Assembly: GCF_014836405.1 (NCBI RefSeq)
Contig: NZ_JACSQU010000003.1
Location: 310,001 to 374,000 of the forward strand
Source: Brevundimonas guildfordensis
GTDB taxonomy: Bacteria; Pseudomonadota; Alphaproteobacteria; Caulobacterales; Caulobacteraceae
Direction: 5' to 3'
Length of the DNA stretch: 64,000 bases
Shown here: piece after piece, positions 18,489-27,860 of the stretch
Layout: each line of letters begins with the position of its first letter
How positions within the stretch are numbered: the first letter of the stretch is position 1
Notes under the pieces: generated by a model
Databases searched by the model: none
Told to the model about the DNA's origin: nothing
What the model saw: the letters and a program-made list of their open reading frames with translations, nothing else
Program-made: the position numbers and the translations under genes

Positions 18489-18881
18489 ATGACTGACACC
18501 ACCATCACCCTCGAAGCGCTCGGCCCCGGCCCCACCTATGTCGGCAAGAACGTGTGGCTGCCCCAGCTGTTCATGGAGACGGCGCGCGCCGGCCTGCCCG
18601 TCATCGAGAACCGCCGCTTCGAGAACTGTCTGATGGAAGGGCCGGCTGTCCTGCTGCCGCTGGAAGGCTGCAACTTCGATGGCTGCAACATGGGCGACGC
18701 CAAGGGCGATCCGCGCAACCTGATGCTGACGCCGCTGGGGCCGCAGCGCGTCACCGGGCCGATCCCGTTCAAGAACTGCCAGTTCATCAACTGCAACTTC
18801 CTGGGCGTCGGCTTCACCGGCCCGTCGGAGTTCATTGACAACATGGTGGCGGTTCTCTCCCAGCCGGGACCGGCGCAATGA
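18489..18881 (+). CDS. Unknown small Cys-containing protein inside pheST, paralogue 2
   Basis: A 130-residue protein homologous to the preceding gene product: [39 protein letters not shown] and FTG align in order. It lacks the charged C-terminal tail of paralogue 1 and has one extra residue before DPR. No enzyme motif is visible; four Cys in NC/GC pairs could bind a metal or simply be core residues of a beta-helix. Its stop overlaps the pheT start (ATGA at 18878-18881), so its translation is coupled to that of the synthetase beta subunit. Function unknown. Confidence 0.75.
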   Translation: MTDTTITLEALGPGPTYVGKNVWLPQLFMETARAGLPVIENRRFENCLMEGPAVLLPLEGCNFDGCNMGDAKGDPRNLMLTPLGPQRVTGPIPFKNCQFINCNFLGVGFTGPSEFIDNMVAVLSQPGPAQ

Positions 18882-21271
18882 AGTTCACGCTTTCCTGGCT
18901 GAAGGCCCACCTCGACACGGAGGCCGAGGTCGATCAGGTCGCTGAGGCCATGACCATGGCCGGGCTGGAAGTCGAGGACGTCCACGACCCCATCGCCGCC
19001 GTGGCACCTTTCACGGTCGCCAAGATCGTGTCGGCCGAACGTCACCCCAACGCCGACCGCCTGCAGGTCTGCCAGGTCGAGACCGTGGACGGGCTGAAAG
19101 AGATCGTCTGCGGCGCTCCGAACGCGCGCGCAGGGCTGACGACCATCTACGCTCCCATCGGCGCCTATGTGCCGGGCCTTGGCGTGACCCTGATCGAGAA
19201 GCCGGTGCGCGGCGTGGTGTCCAACGGCATGCTGTGCTCGGGCGCCGAGCTGGAGCTGCCCGACGACAGCGACGGCATCCTGGAGCTGTCCGACGAACTG
19301 CAGGTCGGGACCCCGGCGGCGGGCGTCTTCGGCGCCGAGCCGGTCGTCGACTTCGAGGTGACGCCGAACCGTCCCGACTGGCTGGGCGTGGCCGGCATCG
19401 CCCGCGACCTGGCCGCCGCCGGGCTCGGCAAGCTGACGACGCCGGAGATCGTGCCGGTCGCCGGGGCTTTCGACAGCCCCGTCTCGGTGACGCTGGAGGC
19501 GCCCGAACTGTGCCCGGTCTTCGCCGGTCGCGTGATCCGCGGCGTCCGCAACGGCCCGTCGCCGGAGTGGCTGCAGCAGCGGCTGACGGCCATCGGCCTG
19601 CGTCCGATCAATCGCCTCGTCGACATCACCAACCTGATTTCCTACGACCGCGCGCGGCCGCTGCACGTCTATGACCTGGCCAGCCTGTCGGGCGACGGGA
19701 TCGTCGTGCGCGCCGGTCGCGGCGAGGCCGATCAGATCGAGGCGCTGGACGGCAAGACCTATGCGCCGGGCGCTGCCGACTGCGTTATCGCCGACGCCGG
19801 GGGCCAGCGCGCCATCGGCCTGGGCGGCGTCATGGGCGGCGTCTCCACCGGCTGTTCGGACGAGACGGTCGACGTCTTCGTCGAAAGCGCCTGGTTCGAT
19901 CCCATCGCCACGGCCCAGACGGGTCGCTCGCTGGGGATCAACTCGGACGCGCAGTATCGCTTTGCGCGCGGCGTGGACACGGCCTCGGTCGTGCCGGGGC
20001 TGGAGCTGGCGACGCAGCTGATCCTCGACCTGTGCGGCGGCGAGCCGTCGACGGTCACGGCAGCGGGCGCCGCGCCGGCCGCACCCGCCGCCTTCGCCTT
20101 CGACCCGGCCTATGTGAAGCGACTGTCGGGCATGGAGCTGAGCGACGACCGGATCTTCGAGATCCTGTTCGCCCTGGGCTTCACCGTCATGCGCGGCTCG
20201 CCCTGGTCGGTGACGCCGCCGTCCTGGCGCCGCGACATCGAAGGCCCGGCCGATCTGGTCGAGGAGGTCGCCCGCATTGAGGGCTACGCCGCGCTGCCGG
20301 ATGCGCCCCTGCCGCCCATCGCACCGGCGCCAGGCGGGGTGCTCAGCCCGCGTCAGGCGCGCGCGCGCACGGCCCGTCGCGCCCTGGCGGCCCTGGGCTA
20401 TGCCGAGGCCGTCACCTGGTCCTTCACCAAGCAGTCGATCGCGGTCCTGTTCGGCGGCGGGGACGAGCGTCTGGTGCTGGAGAACCCCATCGCGGCCGAT
20501 CTGGACTGCATGCGGCCCTCGGCCCTGCCGAACCTGATCCAGGCGGCGGCGCGCAACGCCGCGCGCGGCCACGCCGACGTCGCCCTGTTCGAGATCGGCC
20601 CCATCTATCTGGACGACCAGCCGACCGGCCAGCGCACCGTCATCGCCGGCCTTATCGCGCCGCACGCCGACCGTCACTGGGGCGGGACGGGGGAGGACCC
20701 CCTGTTCGCGCTGAAGGGCGACCTGCTGGCCGTGCTGGAAGAGATCGGCGCCCCGGTCGCCTCCCTGCAACTGGCCCAGGGCTCGAACCGCGACTGGTGG
20801 CACCCCGGCCGTTCGGCCCGGCTGCAACTGGGCCCCAAGAACGTCATCGTCGAGTTCGGCGCCCTGCACCCGCGCGTGCTGAAGGCGCTGGACGCCGACG
20901 GACCCATGCTGGCATTCGAGATCGTGCTGGATTCCGTGCCCGAACCGCGCGGCAAGTCGGGCAAGGCGCGCGGCGCGGCGGACCTGCCGAACCTGATGCC
21001 CCTGACCCGCGACTTCGCCTTCCTGATGGACGAGGCCAAGGCCGTGGGCGACCTGACCCGCGCCGTAGCGGGCGCCGACAAGGCGCTGATCGTCGACGTC
21101 CGGGTCTTCGACGTCTATCGCGGCCAGGGCGTGCCGGAAGGCCAGAAGTCGGTCGCCATTGAGGTCGAAATCCAGCCTCGCGCCGCCACCCTGGCCGAGG
21201 CCGAGATCGAGGCCCTGATGGCTAAGGTCAAGGCGGCGGCCGCCAAGGCCGGCGGAACGCTGCGGGCCTGA
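18878..21271 (+). CDS. pheT: Phenylalanine--tRNA ligase beta subunit
   Basis: A 797-residue beta subunit at normal bacterial length. Order of domains: N-terminal B1 and EMAPII-like tRNA-binding domain (about residues 1-150, [12 protein letters not shown]), B3/B4 editing domain (residues about 210-380, with [11 protein letters not shown]), B5 DNA-binding-like domain (about 400-475), inactive catalytic-like module, and the C-terminal ferredoxin-fold anticodon-binding domain ([18 protein letters not shown] to the end). The start overlaps the stop of the small gene upstream by four bases. Downstream, a GC hairpin at about 21286-21310 may terminate the operon. Confidence 0.97.
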   Translation: MKFTLSWLKAHLDTEAEVDQVAEAMTMAGLEVEDVHDPIAAVAPFTVAKIVSAERHPNADRLQVCQVETVDGLKEIVCGAPNARAGLTTIYAPIGAYVPGLGVTLIEKPVRGVVSNGMLCSGAELELPDDSDGILELSDELQVGTPAAGVFGAEPVVDFEVTPNRPDWLGVAGIARDLAAAGLGKLTTPEIVPVAGAFDSPVSVTLEAPELCPVFAGRVIRGVRNGPSPEWLQQRLTAIGLRPINRLVDITNLISYDRARPLHVYDLASLSGDGIVVRAGRGEADQIEALDGKTYAPGAADCVIADAGGQRAIGLGGVMGGVSTGCSDETVDVFVESAWFDPIATAQTGRSLGINSDAQYRFARGVDTASVVPGLELATQLILDLCGGEPSTVTAAGAAPAAPAAFAFDPAYVKRLSGMELSDDRIFEILFALGFTVMRGSPWSVTPPSWRRDIEGPADLVEEVARIEGYAALPDAPLPPIAPAPGGVLSPRQARARTARRALAALGYAEAVTWSFTKQSIAVLFGGGDERLVLENPIAADLDCMRPSALPNLIQAAARNAARGHADVALFEIGPIYLDDQPTGQRTVIAGLIAPHADRHWGGTGEDPLFALKGDLLAVLEEIGAPVASLQLAQGSNRDWWHPGRSARLQLGPKNVIVEFGALHPRVLKALDADGPMLAFEIVLDSVPEPRGKSGKARGAADLPNLMPLTRDFAFLMDEAKAVGDLTRAVAGADKALIVDVRVFDVYRGQGVPEGQKSVAIEVEIQPRAATLAEAEIEALMAKVKAAAAKAGGTLRA

Positions 21272-21430
21272 ATGCAGATGAATCCGGCGGGCTGGAGCCC
21301 GGGCCGCCGGAACTTCTGCGGCCAAGCAATCTTCGGTTAACCTTAAAGCCCCAAGGCTGCCTTAAAAGGCACGGACGGTAGGCCAAGCCCGCGACGACGG
21401 GCGGACCGTCCTTAGCCGGGAGCCTCGACC

Positions 21431-22051
21431 ATGCACCGCCGCCAACTGATCCGCACCAGCCTCGGCCTCGCCGCCGCCGGCGCCCTGCCCGCCGGCCTCG
21501 GCGCCTGCGCCAGCCGCCCGCCGGCCGATCCCAACTATCCGATCGCCTCGGACCAGAACGCTCAGGCGTATACCTTTGACGAACTGGTCGCCGCCGGTTC
21601 GCGCGAGCTGGGCATCGCCGCCGAGGCCATGGGCGGCGCCATCGAGCGCATCTTCGCCGAACAGGGCGACCGCCCGACCGCCTATATCGCGGGCGAGGAA
21701 GGGGCGGGCGCTGTCGTGGCCGGCCTGCGCTATGGCCGCGGGGCCCTGCACATGAAGGATCTGTCGGCGTCGCAGGAAGTGTACTGGCAGGGCGCCTCGA
21801 TCGGCTGGGACTGGGGCGGCAACGCCAGCCGGGTCTTCACCCTGGTCTACGGCCTCTATCACCCCGACATGCTCTATCGCCGCTATCCGGGCGTCGAGGG
21901 CTCAGCCTATCTGGTGGCCGGCCTGGGCGTGAACTATCAGCGCGCCGACGGCATCGTCCTAGCCCCGATCCGCACCGGCGTCGGCGTGCGCCTGGGCGCC
22001 AATGTCGGCACCATGAGCTACAGCCGCCAGCGCAACATTCTGCCTTTCTAA
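21431..22051 (+). CDS. DUF1134 exported (probable lipoprotein) protein
   Basis: A 206-residue protein with a twin-arginine-looking or Sec signal (HRRQLIRTSLGLAAAGAL) and a lipobox-like LGAC with Cys26. The rest fits DUF1134 as I know it: YTFDELVAAG, AEQGDRPTAYIAGEEGAGA, GLRYGRGALHMKD, YWQGASIGWDWGGNASR, RYPGVEGSAYLVAGLGVNYQ and the PIRTGVGVRLGANVG end. The family is a YSC84-like all-beta protein widespread in alphaproteobacteria, of unknown function. It stands alone; a hairpin terminator shared with the convergent gene follows. Confidence 0.82.
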   Translation: MHRRQLIRTSLGLAAAGALPAGLGACASRPPADPNYPIASDQNAQAYTFDELVAAGSRELGIAAEAMGGAIERIFAEQGDRPTAYIAGEEGAGAVVAGLRYGRGALHMKDLSASQEVYWQGASIGWDWGGNASRVFTLVYGLYHPDMLYRRYPGVEGSAYLVAGLGVNYQRADGIVLAPIRTGVGVRLGANVGTMSYSRQRNILPF

Positions 22052-22090
22052 GTCCGCTATGCTCGGGTCGCGGACCCTCGCGGCTTGAGC

Positions 22091-22130
22091 GAAAAGAAGG
22101 CGCGTCGATTTCGGTCGGCGCGCCTTTCGC
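22091..22130. terminator. Bidirectional terminator between convergent genes
   Basis: An inverted repeat (arms about 22097-22109 and 22115-22128, GAAGGCGCG-T-CGA with its complement, one G-T pair) lies between the DUF1134 gene and the convergent epimerase gene. The A-run on one side and T-run on the other would serve both strands. Confidence 0.7.
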
Positions 22131-22133
22131 ATG

Positions 22134-23012
22134 TCAGGGGGCCTTCTCGGCGAGGATCGCCTCAAGCCCCTCGCGGTAGGACGGGTATCGCGGACGCCAG
22201 CCCAGTTCGGCCTTGGCGCGGGCGTTGGAGACGCGCTTGGAGTCCAGGTAGAAGCGGCGCATGGCCTCGCTGACTTCGGGATCGGTCCAGTCGACTTCGG
22301 GCGGGCGCGGCAGGCCCAGGCGTTCGGCGGCCCAGGCGGTGACGACGTCGGCGGAGGTCGGCTCGTCGTCGGTCAGGTTGTAGACGCCGCCCGGCCGGGG
22401 CCGGGCCATCGAGGCGAACAGGCCGGAGACGATGTCGTCGACATGGATGCGGTTGAACACCTGGCCGGGCTTCTTCACCAGGCGGGCGTTTCCGGCGCGC
22501 AGACGATCGATGACGCTGCGGCCAGGGCCGTAGAAGCCGGGGAGGCGGAAGACCTGCAGCGTCAGCCCCATGCCCTGGGCGCCGTCCAGCCAGTCACGCT
22601 CGACCCGCGCGCGTCGTGCGCCCGCCAGGGTGGCGGCGTTCAGCGGATCGCCTTCGAAGACCCAGCCGCCTGCCCGGTCGCCATAGACGGCGGTGGAGGA
22701 GGCATAGCCGATCCAGTCGGGCCAGGCGTCAGCGGCCAGAGGCGTCAGGGCGCGCAGGGCCGGGCAGCCGTGGACGTCCGGCGGCGTCGTGATCAGCACG
22801 GCCTGCGCGGCGGCCAGGGCCTCGCCCAGAGCCTTGGCGTCAGTCGGATCGACCGGCGCGATTCCCTTCGCCGCCAGCAGCCGGCGGGTTTCGGGATCGC
22901 GCGAGGTGGCGGAGGCGCGGCCGCCGCGGCGCAGGGCCTCGCGCGCCGCCGCCTGTCCCAGATAGCCGCCGCCGAACACCAGGAGAGACGGGGCGTCGGC
23001 GGACGTGGTCAT
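22134..23012 (-). CDS. NAD(P)-dependent epimerase/SDR family protein (YeeZ-like)
   Basis: A 292-residue extended short-chain dehydrogenase. The dinucleotide loop is LLVFGGGYLGQAAAREAL at the N-terminus; the SSTAVYGDRAGGWVFE motif holds the active-site Ser/Thr-Tyr region, and RIHVDDIVSGL and VYNLTDDEPTSADV are typical of the YeeZ/NAD-epimerase group. The canonical YxxxK is degenerate here (Y in AVYGD, no clear Lys four residues on). It starts 14 bases downstream of the SqdB-like gene and is likely cotranscribed. Substrate unknown, though a nucleotide sugar is plausible from context. Confidence 0.8.
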   Translation of the reverse strand: MTTSADAPSLLVFGGGYLGQAAAREALRRGGRASATSRDPETRRLLAAKGIAPVDPTDAKALGEALAAAQAVLITTPPDVHGCPALRALTPLAADAWPDWIGYASSTAVYGDRAGGWVFEGDPLNAATLAGARRARVERDWLDGAQGMGLTLQVFRLPGFYGPGRSVIDRLRAGNARLVKKPGQVFNRIHVDDIVSGLFASMARPRPGGVYNLTDDEPTSADVVTAWAAERLGLPRPPEVDWTDPEVSEAMRRFYLDSKRVSNARAKAELGWRPRYPSYREGLEAILAEKAP

Positions 23013-23026
23013 CGGGCTTTGGTCTC

Positions 23027-24256
23027 TCAGGCGGACAGGACGCGGGCAGGCGAGGCGGCGGAGCCTTCAGTCTCGGCGCGAAGGGCGTCGGCGCGGCCGG
23101 CGTTCCAGGCGGTGACGCAGGGGATCTTGCTCCGGTCGGCCCGGTCGGCGTAGCGGCGGGCGACCTCAGTCACGTCGGCCATCAGCCCCTCGGCCAGGGT
23201 GATGGGCTTCAGCCCGAGCTCGCGGAATTGATCATTGGCGACGACCAGTTCGTTCTCGTCGGCCTCCTGGCGCGGATTGGCGACGTTGTGGACTTCAGCG
23301 CCGGTCATGTCCGCCACCATCTGCGCCAGGTCGCGGACACGGCGGCTCTCGGTCATCTGGTTGAGGATCTTGACCCGTTCGCCGCGCTGGGGCGGGTTCT
23401 TCAGGGCCAGTTCGACGCAGCGCACCGTGTCCTGGATGTGGATGAAGGCCCGCGTCTGGCCGCCCGAGCCGTGCACGGTCAGCGGATAGCCGACAGCCGC
23501 CTGCATCAGGAAGCGGTTCAGCACCGTGCCGTAGTCGCCGTCGTAGTCGAAGCGGTTGATCAGGCGCTCGTCCTGCTTCGTTTCCTCGGTCTGGGCCCCC
23601 CAGACGATGCCCTGGTGCAGGTCGGTGATCCGCAGGGCGTCGTTCTTGGCGTAGAACTGGAACAGCAGGGCGTCCTGCGTCTTGGTCATGTGGTAGATGC
23701 TGCCGGGGTTCGGCGGGAACAGGATTTCCTGCTCGGTGGGGCCGTGGTCGGTGTCGACCGTCACCTTCAGATAGCCCTCGGGGATGCGCAGGCCCGCCGT
23801 GGTGTAGCCATAGACCCCCATGGTCCCCAGGTGGGCCAGGTGCACGTCCCGCCCGCTCTCGACGATGGCGGCCAGCAGATGGTTGGTGGCGTTCAGATTG
23901 TTGTCGACGGTGTAGAGCTTGTGCCGCGCCGACTTCATCGAATAGGGCGCGGCGCGCTGTTCGGCGAAATGGACAACGCTGTCGGGCGCCCAGTCCTTGA
24001 TCAGAGCGACCAGACGGTCGAACTCCTTGCCGACCGTCAGATTGACGAAGTCGATGGTGCGGCCTGACACCTGTTTCCACGCGGCGATGCGCTCGCCCAT
24101 GGTGCGGATCGGGGTCAGCGAGCGGATCTCCAGCTCGTTGTCGATGTTGCGGCGGCTGAGGTTGTCGACGATCAACACCTCCCAGCCGCGCGCCGACAGA
24201 TGCAGAGCCGTGGGCCAGCCGCAGAAGCCGTCGCCGCCGAGGATGATTACGCGCAT
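23027..24256 (-). CDS. UDP-sulfoquinovose synthase-like SDR enzyme (SqdB family)
   Basis: A 409-residue extended SDR. It begins MRVIILGGDGFCGWPTALHL, followed by DNLSRRNIDNELE, VVHFAEQRAAPYSMKS, HLGTMGVYG, YHMTKTQD, QGIVWGAQTEET and YDGDYGTVLNRFLMQAAVGYPLTV, a run of motifs shared with SqdB/SQD1. That enzyme converts UDP-glucose and sulfite to UDP-sulfoquinovose. Thr145, Tyr188 and Lys192 of the SDR triad are present. Where the SQD1 enzymes I remember have TMGEYG, this protein has TMGVYG (Val148), so a changed reaction is possible. No SqdX/SQD2 glycosyltransferase is in the window. The start is the Met of MRVIIL; ten upstream in-frame residues are not family-like. Upstream on the same strand are urcA-like and galU genes. 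Confidence 0.75.
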   Translation of the reverse strand: MRVIILGGDGFCGWPTALHLSARGWEVLIVDNLSRRNIDNELEIRSLTPIRTMGERIAAWKQVSGRTIDFVNLTVGKEFDRLVALIKDWAPDSVVHFAEQRAAPYSMKSARHKLYTVDNNLNATNHLLAAIVESGRDVHLAHLGTMGVYGYTTAGLRIPEGYLKVTVDTDHGPTEQEILFPPNPGSIYHMTKTQDALLFQFYAKNDALRITDLHQGIVWGAQTEETKQDERLINRFDYDGDYGTVLNRFLMQAAVGYPLTVHGSGGQTRAFIHIQDTVRCVELALKNPPQRGERVKILNQMTESRRVRDLAQMVADMTGAEVHNVANPRQEADENELVVANDQFRELGLKPITLAEGLMADVTEVARRYADRADRSKIPCVTAWNAGRADALRAETEGSAASPARVLSA

Positions 24257-24363
24257 TCGTCGAACCCCAGTCTGTCCTGTCTTCACCAGTCCTGCCTAGC
24301 CCATGGCGCAAGGCGGCGAAAGCGGGATGAATGCGCGTGGCGGCCGACGGCGACAGCTGAGGG

Positions 24364-24729
24364 CTAGGAGGCGCGCTTGACGATGGCGGTCAGGGAGGCG
24401 CTCCGCGAGGCGGTCTGGGCCGTTGTCGCGATGCGGGTCCCTATCTGGCCTCGGGCGTCCGCCAGGGCCTCGCGAACGCACAGGTGACGCACGCGATAGT
24501 GGCTGATGACCAAGTGGGCGTCGTCGCACACACGTCGCGCCGCCAGATTCAGGCGGCGGTCGAGAACGCGGGCCTGTTCGGGCCGGCTCAGGTCCAGATC
24601 GGCGTAGGATACGATGACGATGTCGTCAGCCGCGCTTTGTGGCTGGTGCTGGGCCTGACTGGGGGTTTGCGCACCGAGGGTCGCGGCGCTCGCGATCATC
24701 ACGGCGGCGCTGAGGATCATAGTATGCAT
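24364..24729 (-). CDS. UrcA family secreted protein
   Basis: A 121-residue protein with a signal peptide (about residues 1-20, ILSAAVMIASAATLGAQ). The mature part has VSYADLDLSRPEQARVLDRRLNLAARRVCDD and a second Cys in VRHLCVREAL, the defining pattern of the UrcA family of small secreted proteins in Caulobacterales and sphingomonads. The two Cys likely form a disulfide. Function unknown. It lies between galU and the SqdB-like gene on the same strand. Confidence 0.82.
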   Translation of the reverse strand: MHTMILSAAVMIASAATLGAQTPSQAQHQPQSAADDIVIVSYADLDLSRPEQARVLDRRLNLAARRVCDDAHLVISHYRVRHLCVREALADARGQIGTRIATTAQTASRSASLTAIVKRAS

Positions 24730-24899
24730 GTCGCATCTCCTGATCGCCCGCTCGCCGTGCGTTCTCCTTCCGCCAGGGTCGGCGCCCGACTGGACGCGGA
24801 TGATACGCCCCGTGGGCCACCCGCGCTCGATCAGAAATCGGCCGTTCCACCGGCTCCGTTACACAAAAACGTGCAGCGGCCCCCCAAGAGGCGGCCAGT

Positions 24900-25778
24900 T
24901 CAGAGCAGGCTTTCGATCGCGGCGCGGGCGGCGTCGCCCAGGTCGGGGCGTTTCAGGGCCAGGGCGACGTTGGCGCGCAGCAGGCCGATCTTGTCGCCGC
25001 AGTCGTGGGTCACGCCCTCATACTCATAGGCGGTGAAGGTCTGCGACTGCATCAGCCGCGCCATGGCGTCCGTCAGCTGGATCTCGCCACCGGCGCCGCG
25101 CTCCTGCGTCTCCAGCAGGTCGAAGATCTCCGGCTGCAGGATGTAGCGGCCCGAGATAGACATGTTCGAGGGCGCCGTGCCCTGGGCTGGCTTTTCGACC
25201 ATGCCCTTCATGCCGTAGCGGCGACCGTCGTTGGTCGAGGGATCGATGATGCCGTATTTGTGGGTGTCGGCCTCAGGCACGGCCTCGACGCCGATGACGT
25301 TGCCGCCGACCTCGGCGTAGACCTTGGCCAGCTGCTTCAGGGCGCCGGGCTGCGAATCCACGATGACGTCGGGCAGGATGACGGCGAAGGGCTCGGGGCC
25401 GATGATGTCGCGGGCGCACCAGACGGCGTGGCCCAAACCCTTGGGCTGCATCTGGCGGGTGAAGCTCATTTCGCCGGCCTGGGCCAGTTCGGCGTTCATG
25501 GCCGCCAGGATCTCGGTCTTGCCCTTGGCCGCCAGCTGAGCCTCGAGCTCGATCTGGTGGTCGAAATAGTCCTCGATCGCTTGTTTGGCGCGGCCGGTGA
25601 CGAAGACGATATGCTCGATCCCCGCCTCGCGCGCCTCTTCCACGATGTAGGAGAGGATCGGCCGGTCGACGACGTTCAGCAGCTCCTTCGGCGTGGTCTT
25701 GGTGCCGGGCAGAACCCGCGTGCCGAGACCGGCCACGGGCAGGACCGCCTTGCGAAGGCGGGCGGGGGAGGTCGTCAT
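24900..25778 (-). CDS. galU: UTP--glucose-1-phosphate uridylyltransferase
   Basis: A 292-residue nucleotidyltransferase that makes UDP-glucose. The activation loop is AVLPVAGLGTRVLPGTKTTPKELL with the conserved Lys, followed by VEKP and the sugar-binding EIQLTDAM segment; HDCGDKIGLLRANV is the GalU C-terminal signature. Length is normal. It is followed on the same strand, after 170 bases, by urcA-like, SqdB-like and epimerase genes; UDP-glucose is the substrate of true SqdB enzymes, so a functional link is plausible. The stop of glmS lies 84 bases upstream. Confidence 0.96.
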   Translation of the reverse strand: MTTSPARLRKAVLPVAGLGTRVLPGTKTTPKELLNVVDRPILSYIVEEAREAGIEHIVFVTGRAKQAIEDYFDHQIELEAQLAAKGKTEILAAMNAELAQAGEMSFTRQMQPKGLGHAVWCARDIIGPEPFAVILPDVIVDSQPGALKQLAKVYAEVGGNVIGVEAVPEADTHKYGIIDPSTNDGRRYGMKGMVEKPAQGTAPSNMSISGRYILQPEIFDLLETQERGAGGEIQLTDAMARLMQSQTFTAYEYEGVTHDCGDKIGLLRANVALALKRPDLGDAARAAIESLL

Positions 25779-25861
25779 GGATGGTCCTGATCAGCCTTGG
25801 GGCGCCTGTCATAGGCGCAATTTGTGAAGCTTCCAAACGCCCCCGGACCGATCGGGTTCGC

Positions 25862-27676
25862 CTATTCCACCGTCACCGACTTGGCCAGGTTGCGCGGCTG
25901 GTCGACGTCGGTGCCCTTCTGAACGGCGGTGTAGTAGGCGAGCAGCTGCATCGGCACGGCGTAGACCAGAGGCGCGATCAGGGCCGGGCAGTCGGGGGCG
26001 TGGACGCGGCGGACGCCCGCCCCGTGCAGGGCCGGCGCCGTCTCGGGCGTGATCATGATGACCGGCCCGCCGCGCGCGGCGACTTCCTGCAGGTTGGAGG
26101 CGGTCTTCTCGAACAGGTCGTCCAGCGGGGCCAGGGCGACGGTCGGGGTGGCCTCGTCGATCAGGGCGATGGGGCCGTGTTTCAGTTCGCCCGCGGCATA
26201 GCCCTCGGCGTGGATATAGCTGATCTCCTTCAGCTTGAGCGCGCCTTCCATGGCCAACGGGAACATCGGGCCGCGGCCCAGGAACAGCACGTCGCGCGCC
26301 TTAGCCAGGTCGAGCGTCAGGGCGTGGATGCCCGCGTCCATCTGCAGGGCCTCGGCGATCAGGCGCGGGGCCTCGAACAGGGCCTTGACCAGTTCAGCTT
26401 CCTGAACGGCGTCGATCCGGCCGCGCGCGACGCCCGCCGCCACGGCCAGCGACAGCAGGGCGGCGACCTGGGCGGTGAAAGCCTTGGTCGAGGCGACGCC
26501 GATCTCGGGGCCGGCATGGGTGGGCCACAGGATCTCTGCCTCGCGCGCCATCGAGGAGGTGTGGACGTTGACGACGGCGGCGGTCTTCAGCCCCTGCGCC
26601 TTGCACCATTTCAGGCCGGCCAGGGTGTCGGCGGTCTCGCCCGACTGGCTGACGGCGACGGCCAGCGTGCCGGGCGACAGGGCCGGGTCGCGGTAGCGGA
26701 ACTCTGAGGCGATCTCGACGTCGCAGGGCAGGCCGGCGTATTTCTCAAAGGCGTATCTGCCGATCTGGGCGGCGTAGAAGGCCGTGCCGCAGGCGACGAT
26801 CTGGATGCGGCTCAGAGCGGCGAAGTCCACGGCTTGAACCTTGGCCTTGCCGGAGACCAGGTCCAGGTATTCCGACAGGGTGTGCTGGACGCTGTCGGGC
26901 TGTTCGTGGATCTCCTTTTCCATGAAGTGGCGGTACTCGCCCTTCTCGACCAGGGCCGAGGAGGCCGAGACCTGGACCACGGCGCGGTCGGCCGGGCGGC
27001 CCGAGGCGTCGAACATGCGCGCGCCGGTGCGGGTCACGGCGACGAAATCGCCTTCCTCCAGATAGGAGATTTTCTGGGTGAAGGGGCCGACGGCCAGGGC
27101 GTCCGAGCCCAGGTACATCTCGCCCTCGCCCCAGCCGACGACCAGGGGACTGCCCCGGCGCGCGCCCAGGATCAGCTCATCCTCGCCCTCGATCAGCACG
27201 GCCAGGGCATAGGCGCCGGTCAGACGATCCAGCGTCGCCTTGAAGGCGTCCAGCGGCGCCATGCCGGCGGCCAGCTTGTGGTCCAGCAGATGGGCGACGA
27301 CCTCGGTGTCGGTCTGGCTTTCGAAGACGCGGCCCTCAGCCTCCATCTCCGCCTTCAGCTCGGCGAAGTTCTCGATGATGCCGTTGTGGACCAGGCAGAC
27401 GCGCCCGGCCTTGTGCGGGTGGGCGTTGGTCGTCGTCGGCGCGCCATGGGTGGCCCAGCGGGTGTGGCCGATGCCGACGGTTCCGGCGACCGGCTCGGCG
27501 GCCAGCACGGCCTCCAATTCGCGGATCTTGCCCTTGGCGCGGCGGCGTTCGATGCGGCCCTCTGACTGGACGGCGATCCCAGCCGAGTCGTAGCCGCGGT
27601 ACTCAAGCCGCTTCAAGCTGTCGATCAGGCGAGAGACGACGGGGCCGGTTCCGGTGACGCCGATGATGCCGCACAT
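25862..27676 (-). CDS. glmS: Glutamine--fructose-6-phosphate aminotransferase (isomerizing)
   Basis: A 604-residue enzyme that makes glucosamine-6-phosphate, the first step to UDP-GlcNAc. The N-terminal glutaminase domain starts MCGIIGVTG, with Cys2 as nucleophile after Met removal, plus GIGHTRWATHG. Two SIS isomerase domains follow (about residues 285-425 and 455-595) with SQSGETADTL and the C-terminal DQPRNLAKSVTVE tail that reaches the active site. It is divergent from glmM, whose product performs the next step, across a 184-base shared region. Confidence 0.97.
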   Translation of the reverse strand: MCGIIGVTGTGPVVSRLIDSLKRLEYRGYDSAGIAVQSEGRIERRRAKGKIRELEAVLAAEPVAGTVGIGHTRWATHGAPTTTNAHPHKAGRVCLVHNGIIENFAELKAEMEAEGRVFESQTDTEVVAHLLDHKLAAGMAPLDAFKATLDRLTGAYALAVLIEGEDELILGARRGSPLVVGWGEGEMYLGSDALAVGPFTQKISYLEEGDFVAVTRTGARMFDASGRPADRAVVQVSASSALVEKGEYRHFMEKEIHEQPDSVQHTLSEYLDLVSGKAKVQAVDFAALSRIQIVACGTAFYAAQIGRYAFEKYAGLPCDVEIASEFRYRDPALSPGTLAVAVSQSGETADTLAGLKWCKAQGLKTAAVVNVHTSSMAREAEILWPTHAGPEIGVASTKAFTAQVAALLSLAVAAGVARGRIDAVQEAELVKALFEAPRLIAEALQMDAGIHALTLDLAKARDVLFLGRGPMFPLAMEGALKLKEISYIHAEGYAAGELKHGPIALIDEATPTVALAPLDDLFEKTASNLQEVAARGGPVIMITPETAPALHGAGVRRVHAPDCPALIAPLVYAVPMQLLAYYTAVQKGTDVDQPRNLAKSVTVE

Positions 27677-27860
27677 GATGTCTGCTCCGAACGGGACGCA
27701 GCCGCCGCTTTTGCGCCGGGCCGCGAAATTGAGGTAAGCGAGAGGGTTCAGCCTCCGCCCTGGATCTCAGCTCTAGGAAATCGCGGGGGCGGCGACATCA
27801 AAAAATGGGTTTCGGAAGGTTTCTTTGCAAACTCCGGGGCCGCCAGCGAAGGACGGCCTT
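27677..27860. promoter_or_regulatory. Shared divergent promoter region of glmS and glmM
   Basis: The 184 bases between the two starts must hold both promoters. An A/T-rich patch around 27801-27835 is the only one in it. At the glmM side an AAGGA site (27849-27853) sits seven bases before the TTG start. I see no ribozyme-like or riboswitch-like fold, as expected for a Gram-negative glmS. Confidence 0.5.
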
